Positions 1 through 8,282 of a DNA stretch of 64,000 nt are shown piece by piece; positions within the stretch are counted from its first letter, which is position 1, and every line of letters starts with the position of its first letter. The notes under the pieces were generated by a model. It did not search any database. It saw nothing but the letters and a program-made list of their open reading frames with translations, and was not told the DNA's origin. The translations under genes were made by a program, and so were the position numbers. The DNA comes from Octadecabacter temperatus (lineage in GTDB: Bacteria > Pseudomonadota > Alphaproteobacteria > Rhodobacterales > Rhodobacteraceae), in the NCBI RefSeq assembly GCF_001187845.1, contig NZ_CP012160.1, positions 496,001 through 560,000 of the forward strand, given 5' to 3'.

Positions 1-130
<130 letters not shown>

Positions 131-526
131 TTAGCGACCCCGAAGCGAACGCAAAAACAGCCCGACACCACCGATCAGCAAGATAAGGATCATGAGCAGG
201 TCAAACGCGCTCATCCTCACGAGGGTGAAGTTGATGGATGCGATCACGCCAACCACCAGCGCAAGGACGGATCCTAGCGCCAGTATCCAGCCAATCCAAT
301 TGCGGCTGTTGTAAAACACCATGCCAACACCGAATGCGAACGGCACAAGGACCAGCCCTGTGGTGACTGGAAACCCGCCAACGGCAAACATCTGGTTTCC
401 AAGCCCAAATTGCGGCCGCACCATGATCCCCTTTAGCAGCAAATACCCCCCCGCGATCATCATGATAATCCCGATCAGAAAGCTGCCTTCCCCACCGTTC
501 GTTCCGCCTGCACCGCGATATGGCAT
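131..526 (-). CDS. Small four-helix membrane protein of unknown function
   Basis: A 131-residue protein beginning MPYRGAGGTNGGEGSF. It has a glycine-rich cytosolic start and about four hydrophobic segments (roughly residues 15-31, 45-65, 72-92 and 103-125), and ends with a basic tail LRSLRGR, so it is an inner membrane protein. The start was chosen because AAGGGAG lies seven bases upstream; the frame extends 39 codons further, but without a ribosome site or a membrane-protein-like sequence. It lies just upstream of the FAD oxidoreductase gene, with a three-base gap. I recognise no family and infer no function. Confidence 0.7.
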   Translation of the reverse strand: MPYRGAGGTNGGEGSFLIGIIMMIAGGYLLLKGIMVRPQFGLGNQMFAVGGFPVTTGLVLVPFAFGVGMVFYNSRNWIGWILALGSVLALVVGVIASINFTLVRMSAFDLLMILILLIGGVGLFLRSLRGR

Positions 527-659
527 TTGTTTGCTCCCTTGGTTTTGTCGGCACTTTGGAGTGCTCGCGCAAAGAATTCTAGAAATTTCTGTGGGAAGCG
601 ACAAATCTAAGTGCCCCGCGCGTATAACGCCTAGAAACCCCAACTATAGAAGATTTTTA

Positions 660-1772
660 ATGTTCCATTTCCGCCGTTCAACTGCTGTTGCATGCCTTGC
701 ACTCGCACCTTTGGTTGCTCAAGCGCAGATTAATGTCGATTCAATCTCGCAAGATGCCCTCGTTTCCACACCGGAATCCGTTGATTGCACGCTCACAGAT
801 GGCAGCACTGCGACCTGTCTTGAGATAACGGTTAAGTATGTTCCCGAGAACCTTGAGGTGGGTCCATTTTGCCCCGCAATGATCGATGACATTGGTGGAA
901 TTTGGGACTGGGATGGAGATGAGGCGGGCCTTTATCGCATCGATGCTGCGTTCCTGACGATGCTCGATGAGATGGGGTATCATTTTTACGACGAAGACGG
1001 GACGGTCCACGTGTTTGACATCCGTGTCGAAGGGCCGACTGACGACAACGAATGCATCAGCGGCTCGTTTGATGAAGCCGTTGAAATGACAATGTTGATC
1101 CCGACGACCCCAGTCATGGCCGATGCGCCCGTTTCCCTAGGGACCGTCGCTAAAGTGGGTGTTTCCTTGTCGGGTGTGCCGGTTTTTGCAGATGCACCCA
1201 GCGCGCTTGATACGGGTCATATGCCTGCTTTGGATGTCTGTGCGGGCCATGTCGATCCGGGTGGTTGGTACCACTACCACGGCACCGCGACGGACCTTGA
1301 TACGGTCTATGACCATGCTGGCGTTGAAGGGTCCTGTGCGAACGCGATTCAAGACGCAAAAGTTCAGTTCGGGTATGCCTTTGACGGCTTTGCGATCATG
1401 GGCAGCCTAGAACATGACGGCAGTGTTCCGCGTGATTTGGACGAATGCGGCGGCCACGTTGATGGGGACACGTACCATTACCACGCCAGCGAAGAATTTC
1501 CGAACCTGCCTACGTGTTTGGTTGGTCTTCAAGCGGAAGACAACTACAGCACCAACGCTGCCGGCGGAATTGGCGCTGAAGGGAAGGGTCCCGGTGGGCA
1601 AGGCGGACGCCCCGATTTTGCAGCGATGGCAGAAGCGTTGGGTGTTGATGAACAACTGCTCGCCCGCACTTTGGAAGAAGCAGGCGGCCCGCAAGCTGAC
1701 CTCGCAGCGGTTGCCGCAGTGCTTGGTGTTGACGAAGACGCCTTACGCGCTGCACTGCCACAACGCCCATAA
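660..1772 (+). CDS. Secreted YHYH-domain protein
   Basis: A 370-residue protein with a Sec signal peptide (MFHFRRSTAVACLALAPLVA, cleavage probably after AQA near residue 23). The family hallmark appears twice, as GGWYHYHG and DTYHYHAS, each in a histidine-rich context preceded by a CGGH/CAGH-like cysteine-histidine pair. This matches the YHYH domain (PF14240) of bacterial exported proteins, whose molecular role is unknown and where metal binding is often suspected. After residue about 310 the protein becomes glycine-rich and ends with two copies of a helical unit of the form A-x2-LGVDE-x2-L. The reading frame is open for 113 codons before the chosen ATG, but only this start gives a signal peptide. 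Confidence 0.8.
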   Translation: MFHFRRSTAVACLALAPLVAQAQINVDSISQDALVSTPESVDCTLTDGSTATCLEITVKYVPENLEVGPFCPAMIDDIGGIWDWDGDEAGLYRIDAAFLTMLDEMGYHFYDEDGTVHVFDIRVEGPTDDNECISGSFDEAVEMTMLIPTTPVMADAPVSLGTVAKVGVSLSGVPVFADAPSALDTGHMPALDVCAGHVDPGGWYHYHGTATDLDTVYDHAGVEGSCANAIQDAKVQFGYAFDGFAIMGSLEHDGSVPRDLDECGGHVDGDTYHYHASEEFPNLPTCLVGLQAEDNYSTNAAGGIGAEGKGPGGQGGRPDFAAMAEALGVDEQLLARTLEEAGGPQADLAAVAAVLGVDEDALRAALPQRP

Positions 1773-1812
1773 TTCCCCATTTCCCAACGACCACCACTTA
1801 CCCTGAAACGCG

Positions 1813-1840
1813 AAGGGCCCGTCATTTGGCGGGCCTTTTC
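1813..1840 (+). terminator. Rho-independent terminator after the YHYH gene
   Basis: GGCCCG pairs with CGGGCC across a short loop (GTCATTTGG), followed by TTTTC. It lies about 40 bases after the YHYH stop codon and just before the convergent VOC gene, so it may end transcripts from both sides. Confidence 0.7.
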
Positions 1841-1847
1841 TATTTCA

Positions 1848-2228
1848 TCAGGTCGGCGCAAACTCCGTCAGCGATAACACATTGCCGCATGGATCGTTAA
1901 ACCACGCAATCTTGCTCCCATCCGGTGTGGTCCAAATGCCAGACGCGTCCTGTTCCAGATGTTCAAACGTCAAAAAGGTGACACCTTTGGCTATAAGCGT
2001 CGCGATTTCGGACGTCATATCAGCAACCTCCCAGCCATGCACAGTATGCGTCGCGACGTGTAGATCAGGTACAATCTGGACCCGCAGCATCGCCGCGCCG
2101 TCGTCAAATACCAACGCGTAAGGCGACTCCTCGATCAAATCGAGCCCCATAACCTCACGATAAAATGCCTTCGCTGCGTCAGGTTGGGTCGTCGCTACAA
2201 AACAAATTGGTCGCCGTGTGTTGATCAT
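1848..2228 (-). CDS. VOC-superfamily (glyoxalase/bleomycin-resistance-like) protein
   Basis: A 126-residue single-domain protein of the vicinal-oxygen-chelate fold. The N-terminal half carries the typical AKAFYREVMGLDLIEE segment and a beta strand ending in AAMLRVQIVPD. The C-terminal half has IWTTPDGSKIAWFNDPCGN followed by LSLTEF, the usual module end with a glutamate that is a metal-ligand candidate. VOC proteins include dioxygenases, glyoxalases and resistance proteins, and the substrate here cannot be told. The gene stands alone between two terminators and is convergent with the YHYH gene. Confidence 0.8.
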   Translation of the reverse strand: MINTRRPICFVATTQPDAAKAFYREVMGLDLIEESPYALVFDDGAAMLRVQIVPDLHVATHTVHGWEVADMTSEIATLIAKGVTFLTFEHLEQDASGIWTTPDGSKIAWFNDPCGNVLSLTEFAPT

Positions 2229-2301
2229 TGTGTTGCTTTCGCTGTGAGTGGACCCAACCTAGGCGAATACCGCCACATAACCTAAAGCCCCATTAAACGG
2301 C

Positions 2302-2330
2302 AAAAGGCCCACCATTTCTGGCGGGCCTTT
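2302..2330 (-). terminator. Terminator of the purine transport/xanthine dehydrogenase operon
   Basis: On the minus strand AAAGGCCCGCC pairs with GGTGGGCCTTT around AGAAAT, followed by TGCCG. It lies about 20 bases after the stop of the BMP binding-protein gene, the last gene of the operon. For this strand the T run is part of the stem. Confidence 0.7.
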
Positions 2331-2351
2331 CTCATTTCAAAGAGCAGTCGC

Positions 2352-3470
2352 TTACTGCGGAACTTCTGCTGTCAGACCTTCAACGTAGAAGTTCATGCCA
2401 GCCAAACCATCGTCCGAGTAGTCCTGCGCTGTTTCGCCTTCAGCCAACCAAACAGAACCGTCCTGTTTGTTGATCGGGCCAGTGAACGCGTGGTATTCGC
2501 CAGACGCCAATTCTGCGACCATTGCTTCGGCAGATGCTTTGACTTCAGCTGGGATCGCGTCAGAGATTTCACCGATGCCAACCATGCCTGCGCCGATACC
2601 ATCCCATGTGGATGTGCTTTCCCATGTGCCGTCCATAACAGCCTGTGTGCGCGCAATGTAGTACGGCGCCCAGTCATCGATGATGGACGATACGCGTGGC
2701 ATTGGGCCGAATTCTGACATGTCAGACGCTTGACCGAATGTGTATACGTTGCCAGCGGCCTGCGCCGCAGCCTGTGGTGCTGTGGAGTCAGTGTGCTGCA
2801 AGATCACGTCTGCGCCTTGCTCGATCAGAACGTTTGCTGCTTCAGCTTCTTTTGCAGGGTCGAACCAAGTGTACGCCCAAATGATCTTGAACTCGACGTC
2901 TGGGTTTACTTCTTTCGCGTGAAGGTAAGCAGAGTTGATGCCACGGATAACTTCCGGAATCGGGAAGGACGCGATGTAGCCGATGACGTTGGATTCAGTG
3001 ATCTGACCCGCGATGTGGCCTTGAACTGCGCGGCCTTCGTAAAAACGTGCGGAATAAACAGAAACGTTGTCCGCCTGCTTGTAACCTGTTGCGTGCTCAA
3101 AACGAACATCAGGGAACTGGGCCGCGACGTTGATTGTCGGATCCATGTAACCAAAGGACGTTGTGAAAATCAGGTCAGCACCTTCCAGCGCCATCTGTGT
3201 CATCACACGCTCAGCATCTGGGCCTTCTGGAACGCTTTCAACGAACACAGTTTCAACTGCATCGCCAAATTCTGCTTCAACAGCAAGGCGACCTTGGTCG
3301 TGTTCGTATGTCCAGCCGCCGTCGCCAACTGGGCCAACGTAAACGAAACCGACTTTGGTTGCGCCGTCTTCGCCGGACGCCATATCGTCTGAGCCTGGTG
3401 CAATGTAGAAATACGCGGCAGCAGCTGCGACAACGACCGCTGCTCCACCCAGTAATGCCTTCATGTTCAT
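2352..3470 (-). CDS. BMP-family ABC transporter substrate-binding protein (nucleoside/purine)
   Basis: A 372-residue periplasmic binding protein of the Bmp (basic membrane protein, PnrA/Med) family. The N-terminus MNMKALLGGAAVVVAAAAAY is a hydrophobic export signal or anchor. The mature part starts with KVGFVYVGPVGDGGWTYEHD, the characteristic first strand and ligand loop of the family, and later carries IFTTSFGYMDPT and NVIGYIASFPIPEVIRGIN. Characterised members bind purine nucleosides or bases. Here the gene ends an operon that begins with xdhABC, so xanthine, hypoxanthine or a related purine is the likely ligand. AAGGGGG seven bases upstream supports the first of two nearby ATGs. Confidence 0.88.
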   Translation of the reverse strand: MNMKALLGGAAVVVAAAAAYFYIAPGSDDMASGEDGATKVGFVYVGPVGDGGWTYEHDQGRLAVEAEFGDAVETVFVESVPEGPDAERVMTQMALEGADLIFTTSFGYMDPTINVAAQFPDVRFEHATGYKQADNVSVYSARFYEGRAVQGHIAGQITESNVIGYIASFPIPEVIRGINSAYLHAKEVNPDVEFKIIWAYTWFDPAKEAEAANVLIEQGADVILQHTDSTAPQAAAQAAGNVYTFGQASDMSEFGPMPRVSSIIDDWAPYYIARTQAVMDGTWESTSTWDGIGAGMVGIGEISDAIPAEVKASAEAMVAELASGEYHAFTGPINKQDGSVWLAEGETAQDYSDDGLAGMNFYVEGLTAEVPQ

Positions 3471-3510
3471 GTCTTATCCCCCTTGGATTTTTCTGAGTTA
3501 TTGATGTGCC

Positions 3511-4590
3511 TCAACGTGAGGCGTGGAAAATCTTGCCGAGCGACCCCGGCGCTCCGCCGCTGGACATAATGACCAGAACGAAGATGGTGGCAATATAAGG
3601 CGAGGATGAAAGCCAAAGAGTCTCGTTAAAAACCCATCCAAGCCATTTATAAACGCTAAAGAATGCGGCTGCGATGCAAAGACTGGCGCTCCACCAAAGC
3701 ATCTTGGCTGTAAATCTGCGTTTCTGGGTCAACCCTACGATGATTACGACAACGGCCGCTGTCAGCGCGGTGATCGTGAGAACATCGAGCAACGAAAGGC
3801 TCGCGGCCTGTAGGTTCAGCTGCAACGCTGTCACACCGCCAAACAAATATGCGCCCAGCAACAATCGCCCGGGTTTCCAGCCAGCGAAGACCACAATCGC
3901 AAGGGCGATCCAGCCCATCCCAGCGGTCAGGCCCGCGGCATAGGTCGGCACCCGCACGATAGACAAATACGCACCACCAAGCCCCGCACAGGCCCCGCCA
4001 AACATGATCGCCAGCATACGTGTGCGCACGACGTTGTAGCCCAATGCGTGGGCCGCCTCGTGGTTCTCACCGACAGCGCGCAAGATCAAACCGGCGCGGG
4101 ATTTTTTCAAGAACCACCAAACGCCCGCGACAATGCCAAGGCCGATGTAAACCATCGGGTCATGTTGGAATACAATCGGGCCAAGGATCGGAATGTCGCC
4201 GAGCAGTGGAATGTGCCAGTCAGGGAATACAGGGGCCTTCACACCAAGGTAATCCTGCCCAAGAAGCGCGGCGAGGCCCAACCCGAACAGTGTCAATGCC
4301 AAGCCTGTCGCCACCTGATTGGACAGCAAAAACTGCGTCAGAAATCCAAACAGAAGGGATAGCCCAGCACCACCAACGGAGGCCGCAATAAATCCGATCC
4401 ACGGGTTGCCGGTTTTGATCGCGGCAATAAACCCGATAACCGAACCGGTAATCATCATCCCTTCAACACCAAGGTTCAAAACCCCAGCGCGTTCCACCAC
4501 CAGCTCACCGATCGCGGCAAGCATAATTGGGGTGGCGGCCACCATTAGGGAGGCAAGCAGCAGTTGCGGGTCAATCGATCCAAACATCAC
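3511..4590 (-). CDS. ABC transporter permease, purine/nucleoside type (second permease)
   Basis: A 359-residue inner membrane permease of the BPD_transp_2 family, with about nine or ten hydrophobic segments. It contains ERAGVLNLGVEGMMITGSVI near residue 35 and RAVGENHEAAHALGYNV near residue 180, the cytoplasmic coupling loop typical of NupQ/YufQ-like partners of Bmp binding proteins. It overlaps the upstream small membrane protein gene by four bases and is followed after 40 bases by the BMP gene. The C-terminus, with an extra hydrophobic hairpin before SGGAPGSLGKIF, is a little longer than in the simplest family members. Confidence 0.88.
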   Translation of the reverse strand: MMFGSIDPQLLLASLMVAATPIMLAAIGELVVERAGVLNLGVEGMMITGSVIGFIAAIKTGNPWIGFIAASVGGAGLSLLFGFLTQFLLSNQVATGLALTLFGLGLAALLGQDYLGVKAPVFPDWHIPLLGDIPILGPIVFQHDPMVYIGLGIVAGVWWFLKKSRAGLILRAVGENHEAAHALGYNVVRTRMLAIMFGGACAGLGGAYLSIVRVPTYAAGLTAGMGWIALAIVVFAGWKPGRLLLGAYLFGGVTALQLNLQAASLSLLDVLTITALTAAVVVIIVGLTQKRRFTAKMLWWSASLCIAAAFFSVYKWLGWVFNETLWLSSSPYIATIFVLVIMSSGGAPGSLGKIFHASR

Positions 4591-4904
4591 GCAATCCCTC
4601 CATGAACGACGAGATGAACTAGACCGGCAACACTCAATGCTGCAGCCATCATCACTCCAATGTGGCGCAGGGATGGGCGGTGCAGGCGATCCATGAATTG
4701 GCGTGCTCGTGGGGAGAGGCGCGCGGCAAATAACGCGCCCCCGATCACGACCGCAGCAAACACGACATGGGCTGCAACAAACGCGATCAACGCACCTGCG
4801 CCAAGCGTTCCGTCACCCGTCAACGCGCTGTGTAGCATCCACATCATCATCAGCCCCATCAGGCCGCCCATGACAATGGGTTTGGTATGGTTGAAAATTC
4901 TCAT
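4587..4904 (-). CDS. Small membrane protein embedded between the two permease genes
   Basis: A 105-residue protein with three hydrophobic segments (about residues 9-29, 35-60 and 82-101) and a basic loop RLSPRARQFMDRLHRPSLRH between the second and third. It overlaps both neighbouring permease genes by four bases (ATGA), so it is translated within the transporter cluster. Known purine ABC transporters of this class need only two permeases, an ATPase and a binding protein, so this is an accessory subunit or a lineage-specific addition. I recognise no family. Confidence 0.75.
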   Translation of the reverse strand: MRIFNHTKPIVMGGLMGLMMMWMLHSALTGDGTLGAGALIAFVAAHVVFAAVVIGGALFAARLSPRARQFMDRLHRPSLRHIGVMMAAALSVAGLVHLVVHGGIA

Positions 4905-5983
4905 GCCACGGCCCCCCGTTTCATCCGCACGCGGTAGTTCGTCAGAACGTCGACGCCAAGCAGTGAAAACAGAAGCGTCCCTTGGAACACTTGGATCGCA
5001 GCCTTCGGTAGCCCAAGCGAAGACTGCGCTACATCGCCACCGATATAGGTCAGTGCCATCAACGTTCCCGCCATCAAAATACCGACGGGATGCAAGCGTC
5101 CCAAGAAGGCAACGATGATCGCGGTGAACCCATAGCCGACGTTGAAGTCGATGCTGACAACGCCCGCCGGACCGGACACTTCCGTCAGGCCCGCGATCCC
5201 TGCCAATGCGCCAGATGTACCAAGACAGAACAAGACCAATCGCGCAGGGTTAACGCCCGAAAACGCAGCCGCGCGTGGTGCTTGGCCTGCCAGTTTGATT
5301 TGGAAGCCAAGGATATGTCGGGTGAACAGGATATACGCAAAGATCACCGCGATAAGGGCTATTACGACGCCCCAGTGCATGCCGTTTCCTTGGTCGATCC
5401 ACGAACTGGCTGATGCGTATTGCGATAGATTGCGTGAGCCCGGAAAGCCCATGCCTTCGGGGTTTTTTAACGCTCCAAGCGCCATGGCTGCTAGCAATTG
5501 TTCGGCCACATAGACCAACATCAAAGACACCAAAATCTCGTTAGTGTTGAACTTTACGCGCAAAATTCCTGGAATCATCGCCCATGCGAAACCACCAAAT
5601 GCCCCCGCGATCAGCATTGCCGGAAGGACCAGCCAACGTGCCTCCATCGGATACAGCGCAAGGCCCACGGCAGCACCGCACAACGCCCCGATGATGTATT
5701 GCCCCTCGGCACCGATGTTCCAGATGCCTGCCTTGAACCCAAGCGAAAGGCCCAACGCGATGGCGACCAATGGCGCGCCCTTGATCAGGAGTTGTGGCAG
5801 GTAAAAGAAGTTGAACTCGCCAAACAGCGGCTCCCAGAAGATTTTGCTTAGCGCCTCGATTGGTGGCTTTCCAAGGGTTGCAAACAAGGCAGCCCCGAAG
5901 ATCATCGTCAGAATGACCGCGACAATCGGCGCGCCATAAGACCAGAATTGCGACGGCTGCGGGCGTTTTTCCAAAATGATCAT
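4901..5983 (-). CDS. ABC transporter permease, purine/nucleoside type (first permease)
   Basis: A 360-residue polytopic protein of the BPD_transp_2 family, like NupP/YufP. It has a short cytoplasmic start (MIILEKRPQPSQF), about nine hydrophobic stretches, the family segment GFKAGIWNIGAEGQYIIGAL near residue 83, and the cytoplasmic loop IKLAGQAPRAAAFSGVNPAR that contacts the ATPase. It heterodimerises with the second permease encoded two genes downstream. Start and stop overlap the neighbours by four bases each. Confidence 0.88.
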   Translation of the reverse strand: MIILEKRPQPSQFWSYGAPIVAVILTMIFGAALFATLGKPPIEALSKIFWEPLFGEFNFFYLPQLLIKGAPLVAIALGLSLGFKAGIWNIGAEGQYIIGALCGAAVGLALYPMEARWLVLPAMLIAGAFGGFAWAMIPGILRVKFNTNEILVSLMLVYVAEQLLAAMALGALKNPEGMGFPGSRNLSQYASASSWIDQGNGMHWGVVIALIAVIFAYILFTRHILGFQIKLAGQAPRAAAFSGVNPARLVLFCLGTSGALAGIAGLTEVSGPAGVVSIDFNVGYGFTAIIVAFLGRLHPVGILMAGTLMALTYIGGDVAQSSLGLPKAAIQVFQGTLLFSLLGVDVLTNYRVRMKRGAVA

Positions 5984-7509
5984 GTCGCAGCCTCCACATG
6001 CGCGACTTCCATATCGTGCGCACCACCCAACATCAGGCCGATTTCCTCAACAGTGAGGCCTTGCGCCGGGCGTGGCTTGGACAGCCGCCCTTCGTTCAAC
6101 GCAGCAAACTGGTCTGAGATTTCCATCAACTCATCAAGATCTTGGCTGATCACAATGACCCCAGCACCCTTGGCCGCCAAATCCAGCAAAGCCTGCCGAA
6201 TAGCGGCCGCCGCGCTCGCATCAACGCCCCACGTCGGCTGGTTGACGATCAGGATCTTCGGGTCTTGCAAAATCTCACGCCCGATGACGAATTTCTGCAG
6301 GTTCCCACCACTCAACGACCGCGCGGCATTGCCGGCCCCCGGCGTGCGGACATCAAAGCGCTCGATAATGATTTCGGCAAAGTTCCGCGTTTTGTTCCAG
6401 TCGATAAACCCGTTTTTTGCCAGGTCTTTACGCTTGCGTCCCGTCAACGCGGCGTTCTCTGTTAAGGACATATCAGGTGCGGCGGCATGGCCCATGCGCT
6501 CCTCAGGGGCCGCGCAAATCCCAAGGCTGCGCCGTGCATCTGGCGCCATCTGGCCAATGTCTTGGTCCATAAAGGCAACTTGTCCGGCACCAACCTTGAT
6601 TTCGCCCGACAACGCACCGAGCAATTCGTCCTGCCCGTTGCCTGCAACGCCACCAATCCCGATGACATCGCCTGCGCGAATGTCGAGGGTGATGTCCTTT
6701 AGTGAGGTTCCATATTCAGCGGGCGAGCGGGCGGAAAGGCCGCTGATCTGCATCAGCGTTTCGCCAGTCTCACCGGCTTCGCGTTCCGGCACATGAAGCG
6801 TTCCACCCACCATCAGCTCGGCCATTTCGCGCGCCGATGTCTCGCGTGGGTCGCAGGTTCCGACGACTTCGCCGAGGCGCAAAACCGTCGCGTGATCGCA
6901 CAGCGCACGAATTTCTTCGAGCTTGTGCGAAATGTATAAAATCGCTGTACCTTCGGACTTCAGCTTGCGCAGGGTCTCGAACAGAATCTCGACTTCTTGT
7001 GGGGTCAAAACGCTTGTCGGTTCATCCATGATAAGCACCTTCGGGTCTTGCAGAAGGCAGCGAATAATCTCGACACGTTGGCGCTCGCCCGCGCTTAAAT
7101 CACCGACAATGCGCGACGGGTTCAGCGGTAATCCGTAGGTTTCAGAGACCTCTTTGATGCGCTGCGCGAGGTCTTTCATTGGGGGCGGGTTTTCCATCCC
7201 CAAGGCAACGTTTTCCGCGACATCCAAGGCTTCAAACAATGAGAAATGCTGAAAGACCATCGCGATACCCGCGGCGCGTGCGGCCCGTGGTTCTGCGGGT
7301 GTGAAAGGTTTTCCGTCCAGCGTCATCGTGCCCGTGTCAGGCTTGACCAATCCATAGATGGTTTTGACTAAGGTGGACTTCCCCGCGCCGTTTTCGCCCA
7401 GTAGCGCGTGAACTTCGCCTGCTTGAATGTTGAACGACACGTCGGAATTCGCAACGACTCCAGGGTAGGCTTTGGTCAGCCCCTCGAGCTTCATAAGCGG
7501 TTCGGTCAT
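5980..7509 (-). CDS. ABC transporter ATPase with two nucleotide-binding domains (purine/nucleoside importer)
   Basis: A 509-residue duplicated ATPase. The first domain has Walker A GENGAGKST (about residue 38), signature LSAGERQRVEI and Walker B VLIMDEPTSVLTP. The second has a degenerate P-loop (GVAGNGQDELLGAL), signature SLSGGNLQKFVIGREI and ILIVNQPTWGVD, where glutamine replaces the usual aspartate/glutamate-rich Walker B end. Such asymmetry is normal for the NupO/YufO and sugar (RbsA/MglA-like) classes. It energises import by the two permeases and the BMP binding protein downstream. The gene overlaps xdhC by four bases upstream and the first permease gene by four downstream. Confidence 0.9.
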   Translation of the reverse strand: MTEPLMKLEGLTKAYPGVVANSDVSFNIQAGEVHALLGENGAGKSTLVKTIYGLVKPDTGTMTLDGKPFTPAEPRAARAAGIAMVFQHFSLFEALDVAENVALGMENPPPMKDLAQRIKEVSETYGLPLNPSRIVGDLSAGERQRVEIIRCLLQDPKVLIMDEPTSVLTPQEVEILFETLRKLKSEGTAILYISHKLEEIRALCDHATVLRLGEVVGTCDPRETSAREMAELMVGGTLHVPEREAGETGETLMQISGLSARSPAEYGTSLKDITLDIRAGDVIGIGGVAGNGQDELLGALSGEIKVGAGQVAFMDQDIGQMAPDARRSLGICAAPEERMGHAAAPDMSLTENAALTGRKRKDLAKNGFIDWNKTRNFAEIIIERFDVRTPGAGNAARSLSGGNLQKFVIGREILQDPKILIVNQPTWGVDASAAAAIRQALLDLAAKGAGVIVISQDLDELMEISDQFAALNEGRLSKPRPAQGLTVEEIGLMLGGAHDMEVAHVEAAT

Positions 7510-8282
7510 GCTGTGCGTTCCCCTATCCCCTGGCGTTCAACCCCGTCCGCCGAAGCAGAGATTAACGCAGCCGCAGCACTTACGGCAATGGCTTGCGGGT
7601 GCTTTCCAAGGCTCGGATCGCCAATGGGACAAGCAATGCGTGAAATCTGTGCAGATGTGTGCCCCATTGAGGCGAGCTTTGATCGAAACCGTGCCCATTT
7701 CGTCGCGGAACCGATCAAACCCGCGCTCGCGAATCCATGACGTAGCAGCGCATCGCAGAGTGCCAAATCAATTGCGTGGGAGTAGGTCAGGACAAGGTGA
7801 TCCGCATCACGGGGCGCATGGGCAACGGCGCGAACTGGGTCAGCAGCCACAAGGGGCGCTACCGTGATCGCAAGCACATCAGGCATGCGCTCGGCGGTGG
7901 TGTCGATCAATGTGATTTGGCGGTCTTCAAGTGGTGCCAAAACGTTGGCGATCGCACGCCCAACATGACCTGCCCCCCAAATCCACAGGGGCGGTTGTGA
8001 CGGTTTTTCGAGTTGGTCATCACGGTTGAAATCAAGCGTGACAACACCCCCGCAGCATTGGCCCAGATCAGGGCCAAGCGGCATGACCCGTTGGATTTTC
8101 ATCAAGTTGTCACGCAACATTTCCCGCGCGATTTTTGCCGCCTCAAATTCCAGCGCTCCACCACCGATGGAGCCTTCCTGACGGTCCGGCCAGATGCGCA
8201 TAACGGCGCCTACTTCACGCGGGGCGGAGCCTTTGACGGCCCCGACGGTCACCGCAATGAACTGTTCTTCGTTTTGGCTCAT
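7506..8282 (-). CDS. xdhC: Xanthine dehydrogenase accessory protein XdhC
   Basis: A 258-residue protein. XdhC binds the molybdenum cofactor, promotes its sulfuration and delivers it to xanthine dehydrogenase. The N-terminal XdhC/CoxI part carries AVTVGAVKGSAPREVGAVMR and GSIGGGALEFEAAK. The C-terminal Rossmann domain begins IWGAGHVGRAIANVLAPL and includes GLIGSATKWARFR. The chosen ATG overlaps the xdhB stop by four bases; the open frame runs further upstream inside xdhB but cannot be the real start. At 258 residues it is somewhat shorter than many family members of about 300. Confidence 0.88.
   Translation of the reverse strand: MSQNEEQFIAVTVGAVKGSAPREVGAVMRIWPDRQEGSIGGGALEFEAAKIAREMLRDNLMKIQRVMPLGPDLGQCCGGVVTLDFNRDDQLEKPSQPPLWIWGAGHVGRAIANVLAPLEDRQITLIDTTAERMPDVLAITVAPLVAADPVRAVAHAPRDADHLVLTYSHAIDLALCDALLRHGFASAGLIGSATKWARFRSKLASMGHTSAQISRIACPIGDPSLGKHPQAIAVSAAAALISASADGVERQGIGERTA

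Noticed and set aside
321..659. Long open frame extending the YHYH gene 113 codons upstream
   Set aside because: It runs antisense to the small membrane protein gene, lacks a ribosome site and would bury the signal peptide.
2742..2747. GTATAC core of the operator motif
   Set aside because: It lies inside the BMP binding-protein coding region, and the flanks do not match the palindrome.
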